A program made the position numbers and the translations under genes. Positions 53,523 through 62,009 of a stretch of 64,000 bases of DNA are shown piece after piece. The DNA comes from Mesorhizobium sp. (GTDB taxonomy: Bacteria; Pseudomonadota; Alphaproteobacteria; Rhizobiales; Rhizobiaceae). Location: NCBI RefSeq assembly GCF_004963255.1, contig NZ_SUGA01000003.1, positions 62,001-126,000 on the forward strand. Reading direction: 5' to 3'. The notes beneath the pieces are model-generated. The model saw nothing but the letters and a program-made list of their open reading frames with translations. It did not search any database and was not told the DNA's origin. Position 1 is the stretch's first letter, and every line of letters starts with the position of its first letter.

Positions 53523-54728
53523 TTACTTCGGATAATCCGGCTTGAACGTGCTCGGGTTGTACCCCGCCGGCAAGCCATTGCTCGGCGACAGGTCGCCCGG
53601 GTCACTCATGCTGACATGGTCGAGAAGATGCCGGTCGCCCTTGACCGAAACCGTGTCGGCTCCGGGCGAGGTCACCACATTGAAACTGACCTCGACCTTC
53701 TCGGGAACCGGGATGCCCTTCATGACGTCGAGCACGGTCTCGATCCCGGTGATGCCCATCGAGGTCGGATAGTCGATGCCGACCATCTTGATGTTGTGCT
53801 GCGAGGCCAGCTGATACATCAAGGCGATGTCGCCGCCGGTCATCGGCGGAATTTCGCCGTCCTTGTAGCCGGCCGCGAGGAAAGCCTGGATCGCGCCGGA
53901 GCCCTGCAGCGCGCTGTCGGCCAGGACGCCATTGATCTCCTTGCCGTGCTTCTGGATGAGTGCGGCCATAACCGATTTGCCGGTCGCGGGATTCCAGTCG
54001 CAATATTGCTTCTCCAGCACCTTGATGCCGGGGAACTTCCCGAACACCTCCTCATTCGCCTTGATGCGGATTTCGGCGACGCTCGAGCCGGCGATGCCGG
54101 GCAGCATGACGATGTTGCCCTTTCCGCCGAGCGTCTCGCACAGCCACAGGGCTTCGAGGCGACCGAGCGCCCAGTCCGAGGCGGTGATGTAGGTGATGTA
54201 GTTGCTTGCCGTCTTCACCTTGCGGTCGACCATGATGACGGGAATGCCCTGCTCCATGGCGCGGCCGACGACGGAGTCCAACGCGTCTTCCGTCGCGGCG
54301 GCGATCAGCAAGACGTCGACGCCCTGGCTGATCAGGTCCTGGATGTCGGCGATCTGCTTGGAGGGATCGTCATTGGCGTCGGTCGCCAGAAGATGCGCAA
54401 TCTCGTCGCGATGCTGGCCGGCCGCCCAGAACACGCCGTGCTGGAAGGCCACGCGCCAGGCATTGGATATCGAGGCGTTGGAGAAGCCGATCGTATAAGG
54501 CCCCTCCTTCTTCCACTTCGAAGTGTCGACCATCGCGTTGGCGTTCGGATTCCAGATCCAGGTCCGCGGCACGCCGTAATAGCCCGGCTTGGTTTCCTCT
54601 GCCGCGGCGGGGGCCGTCGCGCCGAGCCCCAGGGTCGAGACCGCCCCGGCGGCCGCCAAAGCGGCAGGCGCTTTGCGGATGAAGCTCGCTCGAGATATTT
54701 TTTGATCCAAGATGCCCTTTATAGTCAT
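53523..54728 (-). CDS. Sugar ABC transporter substrate-binding protein (importer 5)
   Basis: The 401-residue periplasmic protein is longer than the other binding proteins here. Its signal region (SRASFIRKAPAALAAAGAVS, about 12-31, then APAAAEE) has one Arg and one Lys or Arg near the hydrophobic stretch; it is Tat-like but lacks a clean RR pair. The mature fold is Peripla_BP_4 (YTIGFSNASISNAWRVAFQH, GVDVLLIAAATEDALDSVV, GKGNIVMLPGIAGSSVAEIR). GGAGGAGG precedes the ATG. The gene leads the importer 5 operon and is divergent from etfB. A ribose- or polyol-like ligand is possible. Confidence 0.9.
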   Translation of the reverse strand: MTIKGILDQKISRASFIRKAPAALAAAGAVSTLGLGATAPAAAEETKPGYYGVPRTWIWNPNANAMVDTSKWKKEGPYTIGFSNASISNAWRVAFQHGVFWAAGQHRDEIAHLLATDANDDPSKQIADIQDLISQGVDVLLIAAATEDALDSVVGRAMEQGIPVIMVDRKVKTASNYITYITASDWALGRLEALWLCETLGGKGNIVMLPGIAGSSVAEIRIKANEEVFGKFPGIKVLEKQYCDWNPATGKSVMAALIQKHGKEINGVLADSALQGSGAIQAFLAAGYKDGEIPPMTGGDIALMYQLASQHNIKMVGIDYPTSMGITGIETVLDVMKGIPVPEKVEVSFNVVTSPGADTVSVKGDRHLLDHVSMSDPGDLSPSNGLPAGYNPSTFKPDYPK

Positions 54729-55020
54729 ATTTTCCTCCTCCTAGGCACCTTTTCGGATGCCGATTGTTCCTACCCCAAGTAAAAACTCGATAATTTATTG
54801 TATATTTCGCAACTTATTCCGAAAAAATACAGAGCGCCCAGCGACAGCCGATTGCCCAAGCCTCCCAACGCTTCGAATTAGCGGACGCATCGCCGCGAAG
54901 GTCAATCACCTGAGTTGTAATAGCTGCTATTACGATTTTCTCGATTGGGCGCGGCAATGGTTGCGATCTAATAGGCCGCAGGTACCGGGAGGCTGAGATA
55001 CGCCCGGGGAGGATCGACGC
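54729..55020. promoter_or_regulatory. Divergent promoter region with 17-bp palindrome
   Basis: GTAATAGCTGCTATTAC (54917-54933) has perfect 8-bp arms around one base and contains ATAGCTGCTAT (54920-54930), one base away from the 11-mer at 26075 and 28657. It lies 88 bp before the etfB TTG and about 190 bp before the importer 5 start. An AT-rich run near 54775-54830 may hold promoters. Confidence 0.55.
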
Positions 55021-55785
55021 TTGAAAATTCTCGTTGTGCTACGAATGATTCCGGATTCCGCGGGCGAGCTCGAACTGACGAGCGACGGACGCGGCATCGA
55101 CCGCGAATGGCTGGATTTCCAGCTCAACGATTTCGACGACCATGCGCTGGAGGAGGCGATCCTGCTGAAGGAAGCCGCTGGCGCGACGGTCGTGGCCGTC
55201 GCCATCGGCGAGGGCAGCAACCGCGTGCTGCAAATGGCGGTTGCCCGCGGCGCGGACGAGGCGATCGCGCTCGAAGCTGAAGGCGATGGCATGATCGACT
55301 CGCGCGCGATTGCCGGTTCGATCGTCGCGCTCGCCCGCTCGAAGGCCGCCGATCTCGTCCTGTGCGGCGTCCAGTCGACCGAGGATCTGTTCGGCCAGCT
55401 CGTGCCCTATGCCGGCGCCCTGCTCAGCTGGCCGCATGTCTCCGGGTCGAGCAGGCTCGGCGCGGACGGCTCGGCCCTACGCGTGACGCAGGAGCGCGGC
55501 GGCGGCATCGCCGCGACCTACGAGATTGCGCTGCCGGCAGTGATCGGCGTGCAGACCGCCTCCAAGGCGCCGCGCTATGTTTCGGGCAGCAAGCTGCGAG
55601 AGGCGTCGAAGACAGCCATAGGCAAGGCGCCGTCCGAACCTGCCGGGTTCGAACGATCGGCCGAGATCGTCGCACTGAGATTGCCTGGACAGCGCGGCAC
55701 CGGTGAAAATCTGGGAGACAATCCCGAAAATGTCGCCGAAAGGCTGGCCAATATCCTGGCGGCCAAAGGCTTTGCGGGGGTTTGA
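55021..55785 (+). CDS. etfB: Electron transfer flavoprotein, beta subunit
   Basis: The 254-residue product takes up electrons from flavoprotein dehydrogenases as a heterodimer with EtfA and binds AMP. Typical blocks are LNDFDDHALEEAILLKE (about 36-52), ADEAIALE and LVLCGVQSTEDLFGQLVPY. The start is a TTG with GGGGAGGATC 6 to 8 nt upstream, and no ATG fits. It is followed by etfA after 3 nt. The pair belongs to a specialised ETF branch rather than the housekeeping beta-oxidation ETF, judging from the divergent core and the attached Fe-S gene. Confidence 0.86.
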   Translation: MKILVVLRMIPDSAGELELTSDGRGIDREWLDFQLNDFDDHALEEAILLKEAAGATVVAVAIGEGSNRVLQMAVARGADEAIALEAEGDGMIDSRAIAGSIVALARSKAADLVLCGVQSTEDLFGQLVPYAGALLSWPHVSGSSRLGADGSALRVTQERGGGIAATYEIALPAVIGVQTASKAPRYVSGSKLREASKTAIGKAPSEPAGFERSAEIVALRLPGQRGTGENLGDNPENVAERLANILAAKGFAGV

Positions 55786-55788
55786 GCG

Positions 55789-56757
55789 ATGCGGATTGTC
55801 GCCTGCACGGAAGGCTCGTTCGGCAAGCTCGAGCCCCTTTCGCTGGAAATGATCACAGCCGCGCGCGCGGCCGGCACGGCCGGCGACGAGGTTGTGGCGT
55901 TCTTCGCCGGCCAGGATCCGGAGCCCGCGATCGCGAGCCTAGGCGTAGCGGATAGGCTCATCGCGGCGAGCGCCGGCAACTCCCAGCTTATCGCCGCCGA
56001 TCCCTACGCGCGGCTGCTGGCAGATGCCGTTGCAGCCGAAGAGCCCGGCCTGGTGCTGGTGCCTTATTCCGCCAATGGGCTCGACGTCGCGGGTGATCTC
56101 GCGGCGCGCACCGGTTGGCCGCTGGTCTCCTATGTCAACGAGATTATCCGCGATGATGACCGGCTGACCGTTGTCGCGCAGGTCTATGGCGGCAAGATCC
56201 TCGCCGAATGCAGCGTGCCCCTGCCGGCCATTTTGATGATCAATCCCGGCGCCTTCGCCGAGGCGGAACGGCGCGACGTCGATGCATCCAAGGTGCAACA
56301 TCGCGACGCCGCGGCCATCGTGGCCGAAGGCAAGGTCCGCCTCATCGGCGTCGATGTTCCCAGCTATGACAGCGTCGATCTTACGACGGCCGAGCGGATC
56401 GTCTGCGTCGGCCGCGGCATCGGCGACGAGGCCAGCATCGACATAGCGCGCGGGCTCGCGGATATCCTTGGCGCGGAGATCGCCGGCAGCCGTCCGGTGG
56501 TGGATAGCGGCTGGCTGCCCAAGGCGCGGCAGGTCGGCAAGTCTGGCCAGAAGGTCAAACCGAAGCTCTATCTGGCGCTCGGCGTTTCCGGCGCCCCGGA
56601 GCATCTCGAAGGCATGTCGAAGTCCGATCTCATCATCGCCGTGAACACCGACCCCAAGGCGCCGATCTTCAACGTCGCGCATTTCGGCGCGACCTGCGAC
56701 CTGTTCGATCTCGTTGCCAATCTGAGCGAGCGGCTGCAGGCGGCGTCCAGCCGCTGA
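55789..56757 (+). CDS. etfA: Electron transfer flavoprotein, alpha subunit
   Basis: The 322-residue FAD-binding subunit of ETF has the conserved C-terminal domain: VGRGIGDEASIDIARGLADI, GSRPVVDSGWLPKARQVGKS, GVSGAPEHLEGM and NTDPKAPIFNVAHFGATCDL. The N-terminal half is less conserved, as usual. Its stop overlaps the ATG of the Fe-S protein gene by one base (TGATG), so the three genes are coupled. The electron donor is not encoded next to it; the divergent importer 5 operon carries a flavin-dependent GMC enzyme that may or may not be the partner. Confidence 0.88.
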   Translation: MRIVACTEGSFGKLEPLSLEMITAARAAGTAGDEVVAFFAGQDPEPAIASLGVADRLIAASAGNSQLIAADPYARLLADAVAAEEPGLVLVPYSANGLDVAGDLAARTGWPLVSYVNEIIRDDDRLTVVAQVYGGKILAECSVPLPAILMINPGAFAEAERRDVDASKVQHRDAAAIVAEGKVRLIGVDVPSYDSVDLTTAERIVCVGRGIGDEASIDIARGLADILGAEIAGSRPVVDSGWLPKARQVGKSGQKVKPKLYLALGVSGAPEHLEGMSKSDLIIAVNTDPKAPIFNVAHFGATCDLFDLVANLSERLQAASSR

Positions 56758-58685
56758 TGACGAGCGAAACGCCAGTACTATGGATCGTCACGCTGGCGGC
56801 CGTCGCGCTGACGGCTTGGCGCTCCCGCCGCTACATTGCCGCGCTGGCGCAGGCGCCGGGCGCAAGCCGCTTCGATCAGCCCTGGCGCCGCCTTGAAGGC
56901 GTCGCCATCGCGATCGGCCTACATCGCAAGATGCTGCGCAAGCCGCTGTCGGGAATCCTGCACGCGCTGATCTTCGTTTCGTTCTTTGTGCTGTTCACCG
57001 TGACGATCGAGGCGTTCGGCTCACGCTTGTTCCCCGGCTTTTCTCTGGCGCCGATCGGCGGCGACAGCTGGATCGCCTTGCTCCAGGATTTGTTCGCGGT
57101 GCTGATGCTGGCGGGCCTCGGGCTGGCCGTCTACCAGCGCTACGTGCTCAAGCCGGCGCGGTTCAGGGGATCGAGCGGATCGGACGCTGCGATCATCTAT
57201 GTGCTCATCCTGCTCATCGTCTCATCCCTGCTGGTCGAGGCCGGAGCGCGGATCGTCGGCGGCGCCGACGGATCATGGCGACCGGTCGCGTCGCTAATCG
57301 CCGATCTGCTTCGCGCCTTGAGCGTTCCGGCCCGTCCGACAGAGCGGATCGCTTATTGGATCCATATCGGCGCCATCCTCGCCTTCCTGATCTATATTCC
57401 GGGCTCGAAGCACCGGCACATGTTCCTGGCCGCGCCGAACATCTATTTTCGCAACCTCGAACCGGTGGGGACCGCGCCCGCCGTGCCTCCCGAACGCGAG
57501 ACTCCGGGCGTGGCTTCGCTCGCCCAGTTCGACTGGAAGCAGCAGCTCGACCTATTGTCCTGCACCGAATGCGGGCGCTGCCAAGCGGTCTGCCCGGCCT
57601 ATGCCTCGGGCCTGCCTCTCAGCCCCAAGATGCTTATCACCGATATGCGCGACGCGCTGGCGAACGACGCGTCAACTCCTCTGGTCGGCGGCGTGATCGC
57701 CGAAGAGACGCTCTGGGCCTGCACGACCTGCCGCGCCTGCATAGAGGCCTGTCCGGTCGAGATCGAGCATCTGCCCAAGATCATCGACATGCGGCGCCAT
57801 CTTGTCGACGAAGGCCGTGTCAGCCCCATGCTCCAGGACGCGCTGACCAACCTCACGCGTCTAGGGAACTCGATGGGCAAACCGTCCAAGATGCGCGCGC
57901 GCTGGACCAAGGAGCTCGGCTTCCCGGTCAAGGACGCGCGCAGTGAACCGGTCGACGTCTTGTGGTTCGTGGGTGACTACGCATCCTACGACCCGCGCGT
58001 CCAGGACGTGACTCGCAAGGTCGCCGAACTCTTCACGGCAGCCGGTGTCGATTTCGGCATTCTCTTCGATGCCGAGCGCAACAGCGGCAACGACGTGAGG
58101 CGCGCCGGCGAGGAAGGCCTGTTCGAAACGCTTGCCCAATCCAACATCGACGCGATCCGCGCCTGCACCTTCAACCGCATCGTCACCACGGATCCGCACA
58201 GCCTCAACGCGCTGAAGAACGACTACCGCCATTTTGGCGGCGCGTTCGAGGTGCTTCACTACACGGCGCTGCTTGCCGAACTGGTGGCGGCGGGCAGGCT
58301 TGATATCGCCCCGGCCGACGGGGCCACAGTGACCTATCACGATCCCTGCTATCTCGGCCGCTACAATGGCGGCTTCGATGCGCCCCGCGACCTGATCAGG
58401 GCAGCAGGCTATACACTGCACGACATGGCGCGCTGCCGCGAGAATTCCTTCTGCTGCGGTGCCGGCGGCGGCCGCATCTGGCAGAGCGACGACGGCGTCA
58501 AGGAACGCCCCAGCGAAAACCGCATCCGCGAGGCGCTCGGCCTGGGCGTCGGGACCTTCGTCGTCGCCTGTCCCAAGGACAAGGTCATGTACACCGCCGC
58601 CACCGACGCGCTTGGCGTGGCAAGCAGTTTGAGGATCCTCGACGTGGCCGAATTGATCAACCTGCGCGAGGCACCTAGTGCCTGA
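56757..58685 (+). CDS. Membrane-bound (Fe-S)-binding oxidoreductase, DgcB/heterodisulfide-reductase-like
   Basis: The 642-residue protein has an N-terminal membrane part (about 1-230, several hydrophobic segments, similar to the NarI-like cytochrome b region). Two 4Fe-4S clusters follow, CTECGRCQAVCP (from Cys269) and CTTCRACIEACP (from Cys322), and then two CCG-type domains (HDPCYLGRYNGGFDAP and NSFCCGAGGGRIW). This order matches DgcB-like proteins that take electrons from ETF or flavoprotein dehydrogenases to the quinone pool. It is translationally coupled to etfA, so it is the probable membrane acceptor of this ETF. The heme His ligands were not individually assigned. Confidence 0.88.
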   Translation: MTSETPVLWIVTLAAVALTAWRSRRYIAALAQAPGASRFDQPWRRLEGVAIAIGLHRKMLRKPLSGILHALIFVSFFVLFTVTIEAFGSRLFPGFSLAPIGGDSWIALLQDLFAVLMLAGLGLAVYQRYVLKPARFRGSSGSDAAIIYVLILLIVSSLLVEAGARIVGGADGSWRPVASLIADLLRALSVPARPTERIAYWIHIGAILAFLIYIPGSKHRHMFLAAPNIYFRNLEPVGTAPAVPPERETPGVASLAQFDWKQQLDLLSCTECGRCQAVCPAYASGLPLSPKMLITDMRDALANDASTPLVGGVIAEETLWACTTCRACIEACPVEIEHLPKIIDMRRHLVDEGRVSPMLQDALTNLTRLGNSMGKPSKMRARWTKELGFPVKDARSEPVDVLWFVGDYASYDPRVQDVTRKVAELFTAAGVDFGILFDAERNSGNDVRRAGEEGLFETLAQSNIDAIRACTFNRIVTTDPHSLNALKNDYRHFGGAFEVLHYTALLAELVAAGRLDIAPADGATVTYHDPCYLGRYNGGFDAPRDLIRAAGYTLHDMARCRENSFCCGAGGGRIWQSDDGVKERPSENRIREALGLGVGTFVVACPKDKVMYTAATDALGVASSLRILDVAELINLREAPSA

Positions 58686-58709
58686 TGGTTTTCTGGTTTG
58701 ATGGCGGAG

Positions 58710-58737
58710 CCGGCATTCCGGCACCGCTCAATGCCGG
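58710..58737 (+). terminator. Hairpin terminator of the ETF operon
   Basis: CCGGCATT (58710-58717) pairs with AATGCCGG (58730-58737), 25 bp after the stop of the Fe-S gene. The following AAACGGG lacks a T run, so Rho-independent termination is only probable. Confidence 0.55.
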
Positions 58738-58844
58738 AAACGGGAAGTGCCACGTAGTCGGGATGAACTTTGGGCAAGTCTGCTAGCTGTGTGGCTCACA
58801 ACGTCCGCTTTCAGGCTGCAGGGACTGCGCCTAACATCAGTAGC

Positions 58845-59105
58845 AGGCGCAAAGCGGTCATCCGTGGCTGTGTAACAAACCGGGTAACCAGCGATAACAA
58901 AATTCCAATAATTACAATGGTTTAAGCAGGAATTCGAATCCCACTCTCTCCGCCAGCAAACTTCCTAATAGATCGATGATCCCATACAGTCAGATCATTC
59001 ATGAAGTGCTTCCAGATCGAAGCGACCTTAATCTGCGTAACAGACTGCCAAGAATCCGCTTTAGTCCGCCATGGCATTGCGAAACGTCGAGGTGGTCAGC
59101 GTCCC
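58845..59105 (+). repeat. Direct repeat copy B with tRNA-Ser 3'-end core
   Basis: About 261 bp similar to copy A at 14178-14435. TGYGTAACARACYG occurs at 58869-58882 and 59034-59047. Between them, the 23 bases at 58933-58955 look exactly like the T-loop plus acceptor end of a bacterial tRNA-Ser, CCA included; no other part of a tRNA is present. The region 58738-59251 around it has no gene. I read it as the distal attachment site of an element that once integrated at a tRNA-Ser gene; this is inference. Confidence 0.75.
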
Positions 59106-59251
59106 GTTTGGGACCTGAGAACGCTATCGCTGGTTGCGTATCTAAGAAAACCCACCGAGTGGTTTCTGTTCCATTGGGTGCAACTGAATCAACAATGGAA
59201 CAATTCCTGGCCGGTCGGAATTGTTGGTCGGTTTCAACAGAGGGCCAGCCA

Positions 59252-59485
59252 ATGTCCATCATTGAGAGCATCACCGGCATTTTCTCGTCGAAGAAAGAAC
59301 CGAAAAAGGCGCGTAAAAGAAAAGCTGCGCCGAAGAGTGACGCTCCGAAAAGAGCGTCTGCTGGATCGTCAGCCGCCAAGAAGACTGGTGCCGCTCCGGC
59401 GATGTCGGCCCACTCGAAAGACGCTGCCTCAAAGGGCAAGTCGGGGCAGCCCAAGGCGCCAGCCAAAAAGAAGGCAGCCCATTGA
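59252..59485 (+). CDS. Small Lys/Ala/Ser-rich hypothetical protein
   Basis: The 77-residue protein begins MSIIESITGIFSSKKEPKKA, then runs in low-complexity Lys, Ala, Ser and Pro to AKKKAAH at the C-terminus. The composition recalls histone-H1-like or ribosome- and nucleic-acid-associated tails. The short N-terminal amphipathic stretch (SIIESITGIF) might touch a membrane or a partner. AGAGGG precedes the ATG at moderate distance. The open frame extends upstream through repeat B and is not believed there. No operon partner is evident; function is unknown. Confidence 0.55.
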   Translation: MSIIESITGIFSSKKEPKKARKRKAAPKSDAPKRASAGSSAAKKTGAAPAMSAHSKDAASKGKSGQPKAPAKKKAAH

Positions 59486-59683
59486 CCGAAAGAACCCGCA
59501 GAAGCGAGGTTTGTTAAGCGTTCCGCACCACGCTGCTTGTGCAACACCAACGGTAGCGCTTTCTATCCGGTGCCGGTCTTCGATCGCGGGTCTCGCCAAT
59601 TCATTCCCTGCAACGATATTCCGTGCCGGACGCGGAACCAATTCCACGCGCCAAAGTTAGGAAGCGCTTACGGGGACTTTGCT

Positions 59684-59965
59684 ATGCTCCTTGCCGTGGA
59701 CGATGCGATCTCGTCGGCTGTTTTGGCCGGCAGAGGGAGGGATGCGGAAATCTTTGGTGTCATTGATCTCACCACCAAAACCGAAGCCAGGTTCAGCACC
59801 CTCAGCTTGGGACATGCTATCCAGTTTGTCGCTAACGCGTCAGTGCTGGGCTACGATGTTCGCGGTGCGATGGTCCTCTACGGATTGCAGGGAAAGCCGA
59901 GCCTGAGAAAATGGGACTGCGACCGGCTATGGGCACAATACGGCGGCGCCTTGCTCCAACCATAA
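59684..59965 (+). CDS. Hypothetical protein
   Basis: I do not recognise this 93-residue protein (begins MLLAVDDAISSAVLAGRGRD, contains RFSTLSLGHAIQFVANASVL and ends near LWAQYGGALLQP). It looks soluble and mixed alpha/beta. The frame is open upstream to 59537, so a longer product is possible. GGGG lies 8 to 11 nt before the chosen ATG. It is convergent with the small gene at 59984. Confidence 0.45.
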   Translation: MLLAVDDAISSAVLAGRGRDAEIFGVIDLTTKTEARFSTLSLGHAIQFVANASVLGYDVRGAMVLYGLQGKPSLRKWDCDRLWAQYGGALLQP

Positions 59966-59983
59966 GATGCCGATTCACTTTGT

Positions 59984-60136
59984 CTAAAGGCCGAGTTCCT
60001 CCCGGCTCCGTGCTGATAGCCGCCGCTCGTAGTCCACCGGGCCACTGAACAACATCCGAGCCTCACCGCGTCCGACATCCCTGCCAAGTCTGAAGGCAGC
60101 ATACACCGCACCGAGGGCGATCAGAAATCTAAGCAT
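59984..60136 (-). CDS. Small hypothetical membrane-associated protein
   Basis: The 50-residue product has one N-terminal hydrophobic segment (MLRFLIALGAVYAAFRLGRD) and a charged tail ending SAREELGL-like (ARSREELGL). GGAG lies 8 nt before the ATG, which favours this short form over the 383-codon open frame that passes through it. Function is unknown. Confidence 0.5.
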   Translation of the reverse strand: MLRFLIALGAVYAAFRLGRDVGRGEARMLFSGPVDYERRLSARSREELGL

Positions 60137-60163
60137 GTACTCGTTCTCCGGTTTTGAGGGGGA

Positions 60164-60283
60164 GGAACCGCCAACCATCCCGGCTGGTTCCGGCGTGCCT
60201 GAAAAGGGAAACCCGCGCCCCTCGGCAAGGACGCGGGCCGGTGTTTCCACCATTCTGCGACCGCTTGAGGGGGACAGTCGCAG
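60164..60283. other. Three consecutive stem-loops in an intergenic region
   Basis: Within the gene-poor stretch 60137-60647, three inverted repeats follow one another: GGAACC/GGTTCC (60164-60169, 60186-60191), CCCGCG/CGCGGG (60212-60217, 60232-60237) and CTGCGAC/GTCGCAG (60255-60261, 60277-60283). Pyrimidine-rich CCCCCTC sits in the third loop on the minus strand. The region could be a small RNA, a repeat unit or a terminator cluster; I cannot tell which. Confidence 0.35.
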
Positions 60284-60381
60284 ACCTTCCCAACATGGCA
60301 ACCTGCAGCTTGTTCCGAGTTGCAACAAGAAAACCCGCCAACCAACGTGAGGCCCGGGCTCATGTCGCATCACGCACGCAG

Positions 60382-60507
60382 TCACATGCAGTGGCAAATC
60401 CTCACGAGGAAAAAAGCGCCCACTCCATAAGGGATGAAGAGAAGACCGAGGGCAATCCAATAACCCGGCTGCGCCATTGCCGCGAAGTCTGAAAGAAGCT
60501 GTTTCAT
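60382..60507 (-). CDS. Possible small transmembrane protein
   Basis: A 41-codon frame (MKQLLSDFAAMAQPGYWIAL, then a hydrophobic segment and RICHCM) could encode a one-pass membrane peptide. The ribosome-binding site (GGTGG) is weak, and nothing else supports it. Confidence 0.28.
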   Translation of the reverse strand: MKQLLSDFAAMAQPGYWIALGLLFIPYGVGAFFLVRICHCM

Positions 60508-60647
60508 CGCCACCGAACGAAAGGTGATCATCATTGTTCCAAGAGGCAGCGGTCCGAGGAGCATTTCGCCTGCGCTTTTTGCGGGCAAGGGAACATGTTC
60601 TTGAACTTTCAGTTCGAGATACGATCAAGAAGCAGTGGAGATGTTTG

Positions 60648-60950
60648 GTGGCTCCTCTAACGCCAGAGCAGGTAATGGCAGCCAGGGCCTTGTTGAACTG
60701 GCCCCGGGTACGGCTTGGGGCAAAATGCGATTTGAGCGAAGCAAGCATTCGCGAATTCGAGCGCGGGGGCCGGATGCCCTCGGCGGAAAAACTGCTTGCC
60801 ATGCGCCAGGTATTGCAGGCCGCCGGCGTCGCGTTCTTTGGACAGGACAGCTCCGGCAAGCCTGTCGTTCGATTGCACGCTTCGAAGGCTCCGCACGTCA
60901 CCAATCTCGCCGAAGGCGAAGCCGGGATAATCGGCAACAGCGAAATGTGA
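60648..60950 (+). CDS. Helix-turn-helix (XRE-like) DNA-binding protein
   Basis: The 100-residue product starts at a GTG with GGAG 7 nt upstream. LTPEQVMAARALLNWPRVRL, then LSEASIREFERGGRMPSAEKLLAMRQVLQAAGVAFF, is the common alphaproteobacterial short XRE-type domain (about 4-62). The tail of about 35 residues is unrelated to it. An upstream ATG in frame (60534) gives a longer but unlikely form. The gene is convergent with the ion-channel gene, with 6 bp between the stops. The target is unknown. Confidence 0.7.
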   Translation: MAPLTPEQVMAARALLNWPRVRLGAKCDLSEASIREFERGGRMPSAEKLLAMRQVLQAAGVAFFGQDSSGKPVVRLHASKAPHVTNLAEGEAGIIGNSEM

Positions 60951-60956
60951 CCAAGG

Positions 60957-62009
60957 TCAAGGAAGCTGCGCCAGTTCTTTGCGTGACAAGCTGCGGTCGT
61001 TCGGCAGAAGGGGCGCAGGCGGACTGCCCAGATGACGCGACAATGCCTCGACTGTTGGGGCATAGCGTTCCCTGAGCGATGCCAGTCGTCCCAAGCCATG
61101 CGGCTTTGGCGTTCCGTAGCCTGCCCTGGCCGCACGTTCCAGGACCTGCTGCAGGACCTCTCTATCGGTTGTCGGGCGGTCGATGTCGAGCCGAAGCAAC
61201 TTGCTCAGCTCGTCTGCAAGGTGGGTGCCTTCCTCACGCAGCAGGATAGCCTTGCCGCGCAGTCTGGGCTCATCGATCGCCTCGATGACGGCAGCAAGGT
61301 CCAACAACGCGGCGAGAGTGGCAGGCCACCCCGCACCCGTTTCCAGGGATCGGAAATAGATCAGGAACGGGTGCGATGCATGGCTCTGCAGGACCTCGGC
61401 GCACCAGTCCCTGCCCTTTACGAGCACCTGCTCCAGCTCATCCTTGCAACCGAGTGAAGCATAGCGTTCCAGCAGCGCGACCGCGGATGGCGGATCGCCT
61501 GACGCGGTGGTGATCTTCAGGATGCCGGAGTCGCGCCTGCCGATGCTGGTCTGCACCTGAAGCAGGTAGGTGACGGCCATCGTCATAACGGACAGGCCGC
61601 AGAATCCCGCCGCGATGTTGACCCAACGGGAAGGACCGGTGGCGTCCGTCTCGCTAAGGCCGACAGTGACCAGGCTGCTTCCCGCGACGAATACCGCCTG
61701 GGAGAAAGTCGGGACCGCGGGCCGGTACCAACCGCTCAGCGCAGCCACCATCAGCCCGAAACCGAAAATGAGAAGCAGCATCCAGCCGGTGAAGGACGCT
61801 ACAAGCACGAAAGGCGCGAACGCCGCCGGAATGGCAGCGCCGGGCCTGCGCGTATGGCGCAGTCCGAACAAGCCGGCGAACACCATCCGGCTTGCAAGAC
61901 GCAGGGACGCCCGGCTCTCGCCGGGCACAACGACGGTGTCAAAGACATCGCGAAGCGTGAACCAGACCACGAGGGTTCCGACGACGAATTGCACGATATC
62001 GACGAGCAT
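60957..62009 (-). CDS. Ion-channel (potassium-channel-like) family membrane protein
   Basis: The 350-residue protein has an N-terminal segment ending DVFDTVVVPG (21-30), a second hydrophobic segment (about 63-92) and a pore-loop-like stretch FVAGSSLVTVGLSETD (107-122), in which TVGLSE takes the place of the potassium filter TVGYGD. A third hydrophobic segment follows (about 130-152), and the rest (160-350) is cytoplasmic and helical. DVFDTVVVP proteins of this type are widespread in bacteria and annotated as two-TM potassium channels. The missing Tyr-Gly makes potassium selectivity uncertain. Confidence 0.72.
   Translation of the reverse strand: MLVDIVQFVVGTLVVWFTLRDVFDTVVVPGESRASLRLASRMVFAGLFGLRHTRRPGAAIPAAFAPFVLVASFTGWMLLLIFGFGLMVAALSGWYRPAVPTFSQAVFVAGSSLVTVGLSETDATGPSRWVNIAAGFCGLSVMTMAVTYLLQVQTSIGRRDSGILKITTASGDPPSAVALLERYASLGCKDELEQVLVKGRDWCAEVLQSHASHPFLIYFRSLETGAGWPATLAALLDLAAVIEAIDEPRLRGKAILLREEGTHLADELSKLLRLDIDRPTTDREVLQQVLERAARAGYGTPKPHGLGRLASLRERYAPTVEALSRHLGSPPAPLLPNDRSLSRKELAQLP

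Noticed and set aside
54985..55020. CTGAGATACGCCC upstream of etfB, suggesting a thiamine-pyrophosphate riboswitch
   Set aside because: Only the CTGAGA half of the consensus is seen. The second conserved half and the expected stems are absent, and the gene is not thiamine-related.
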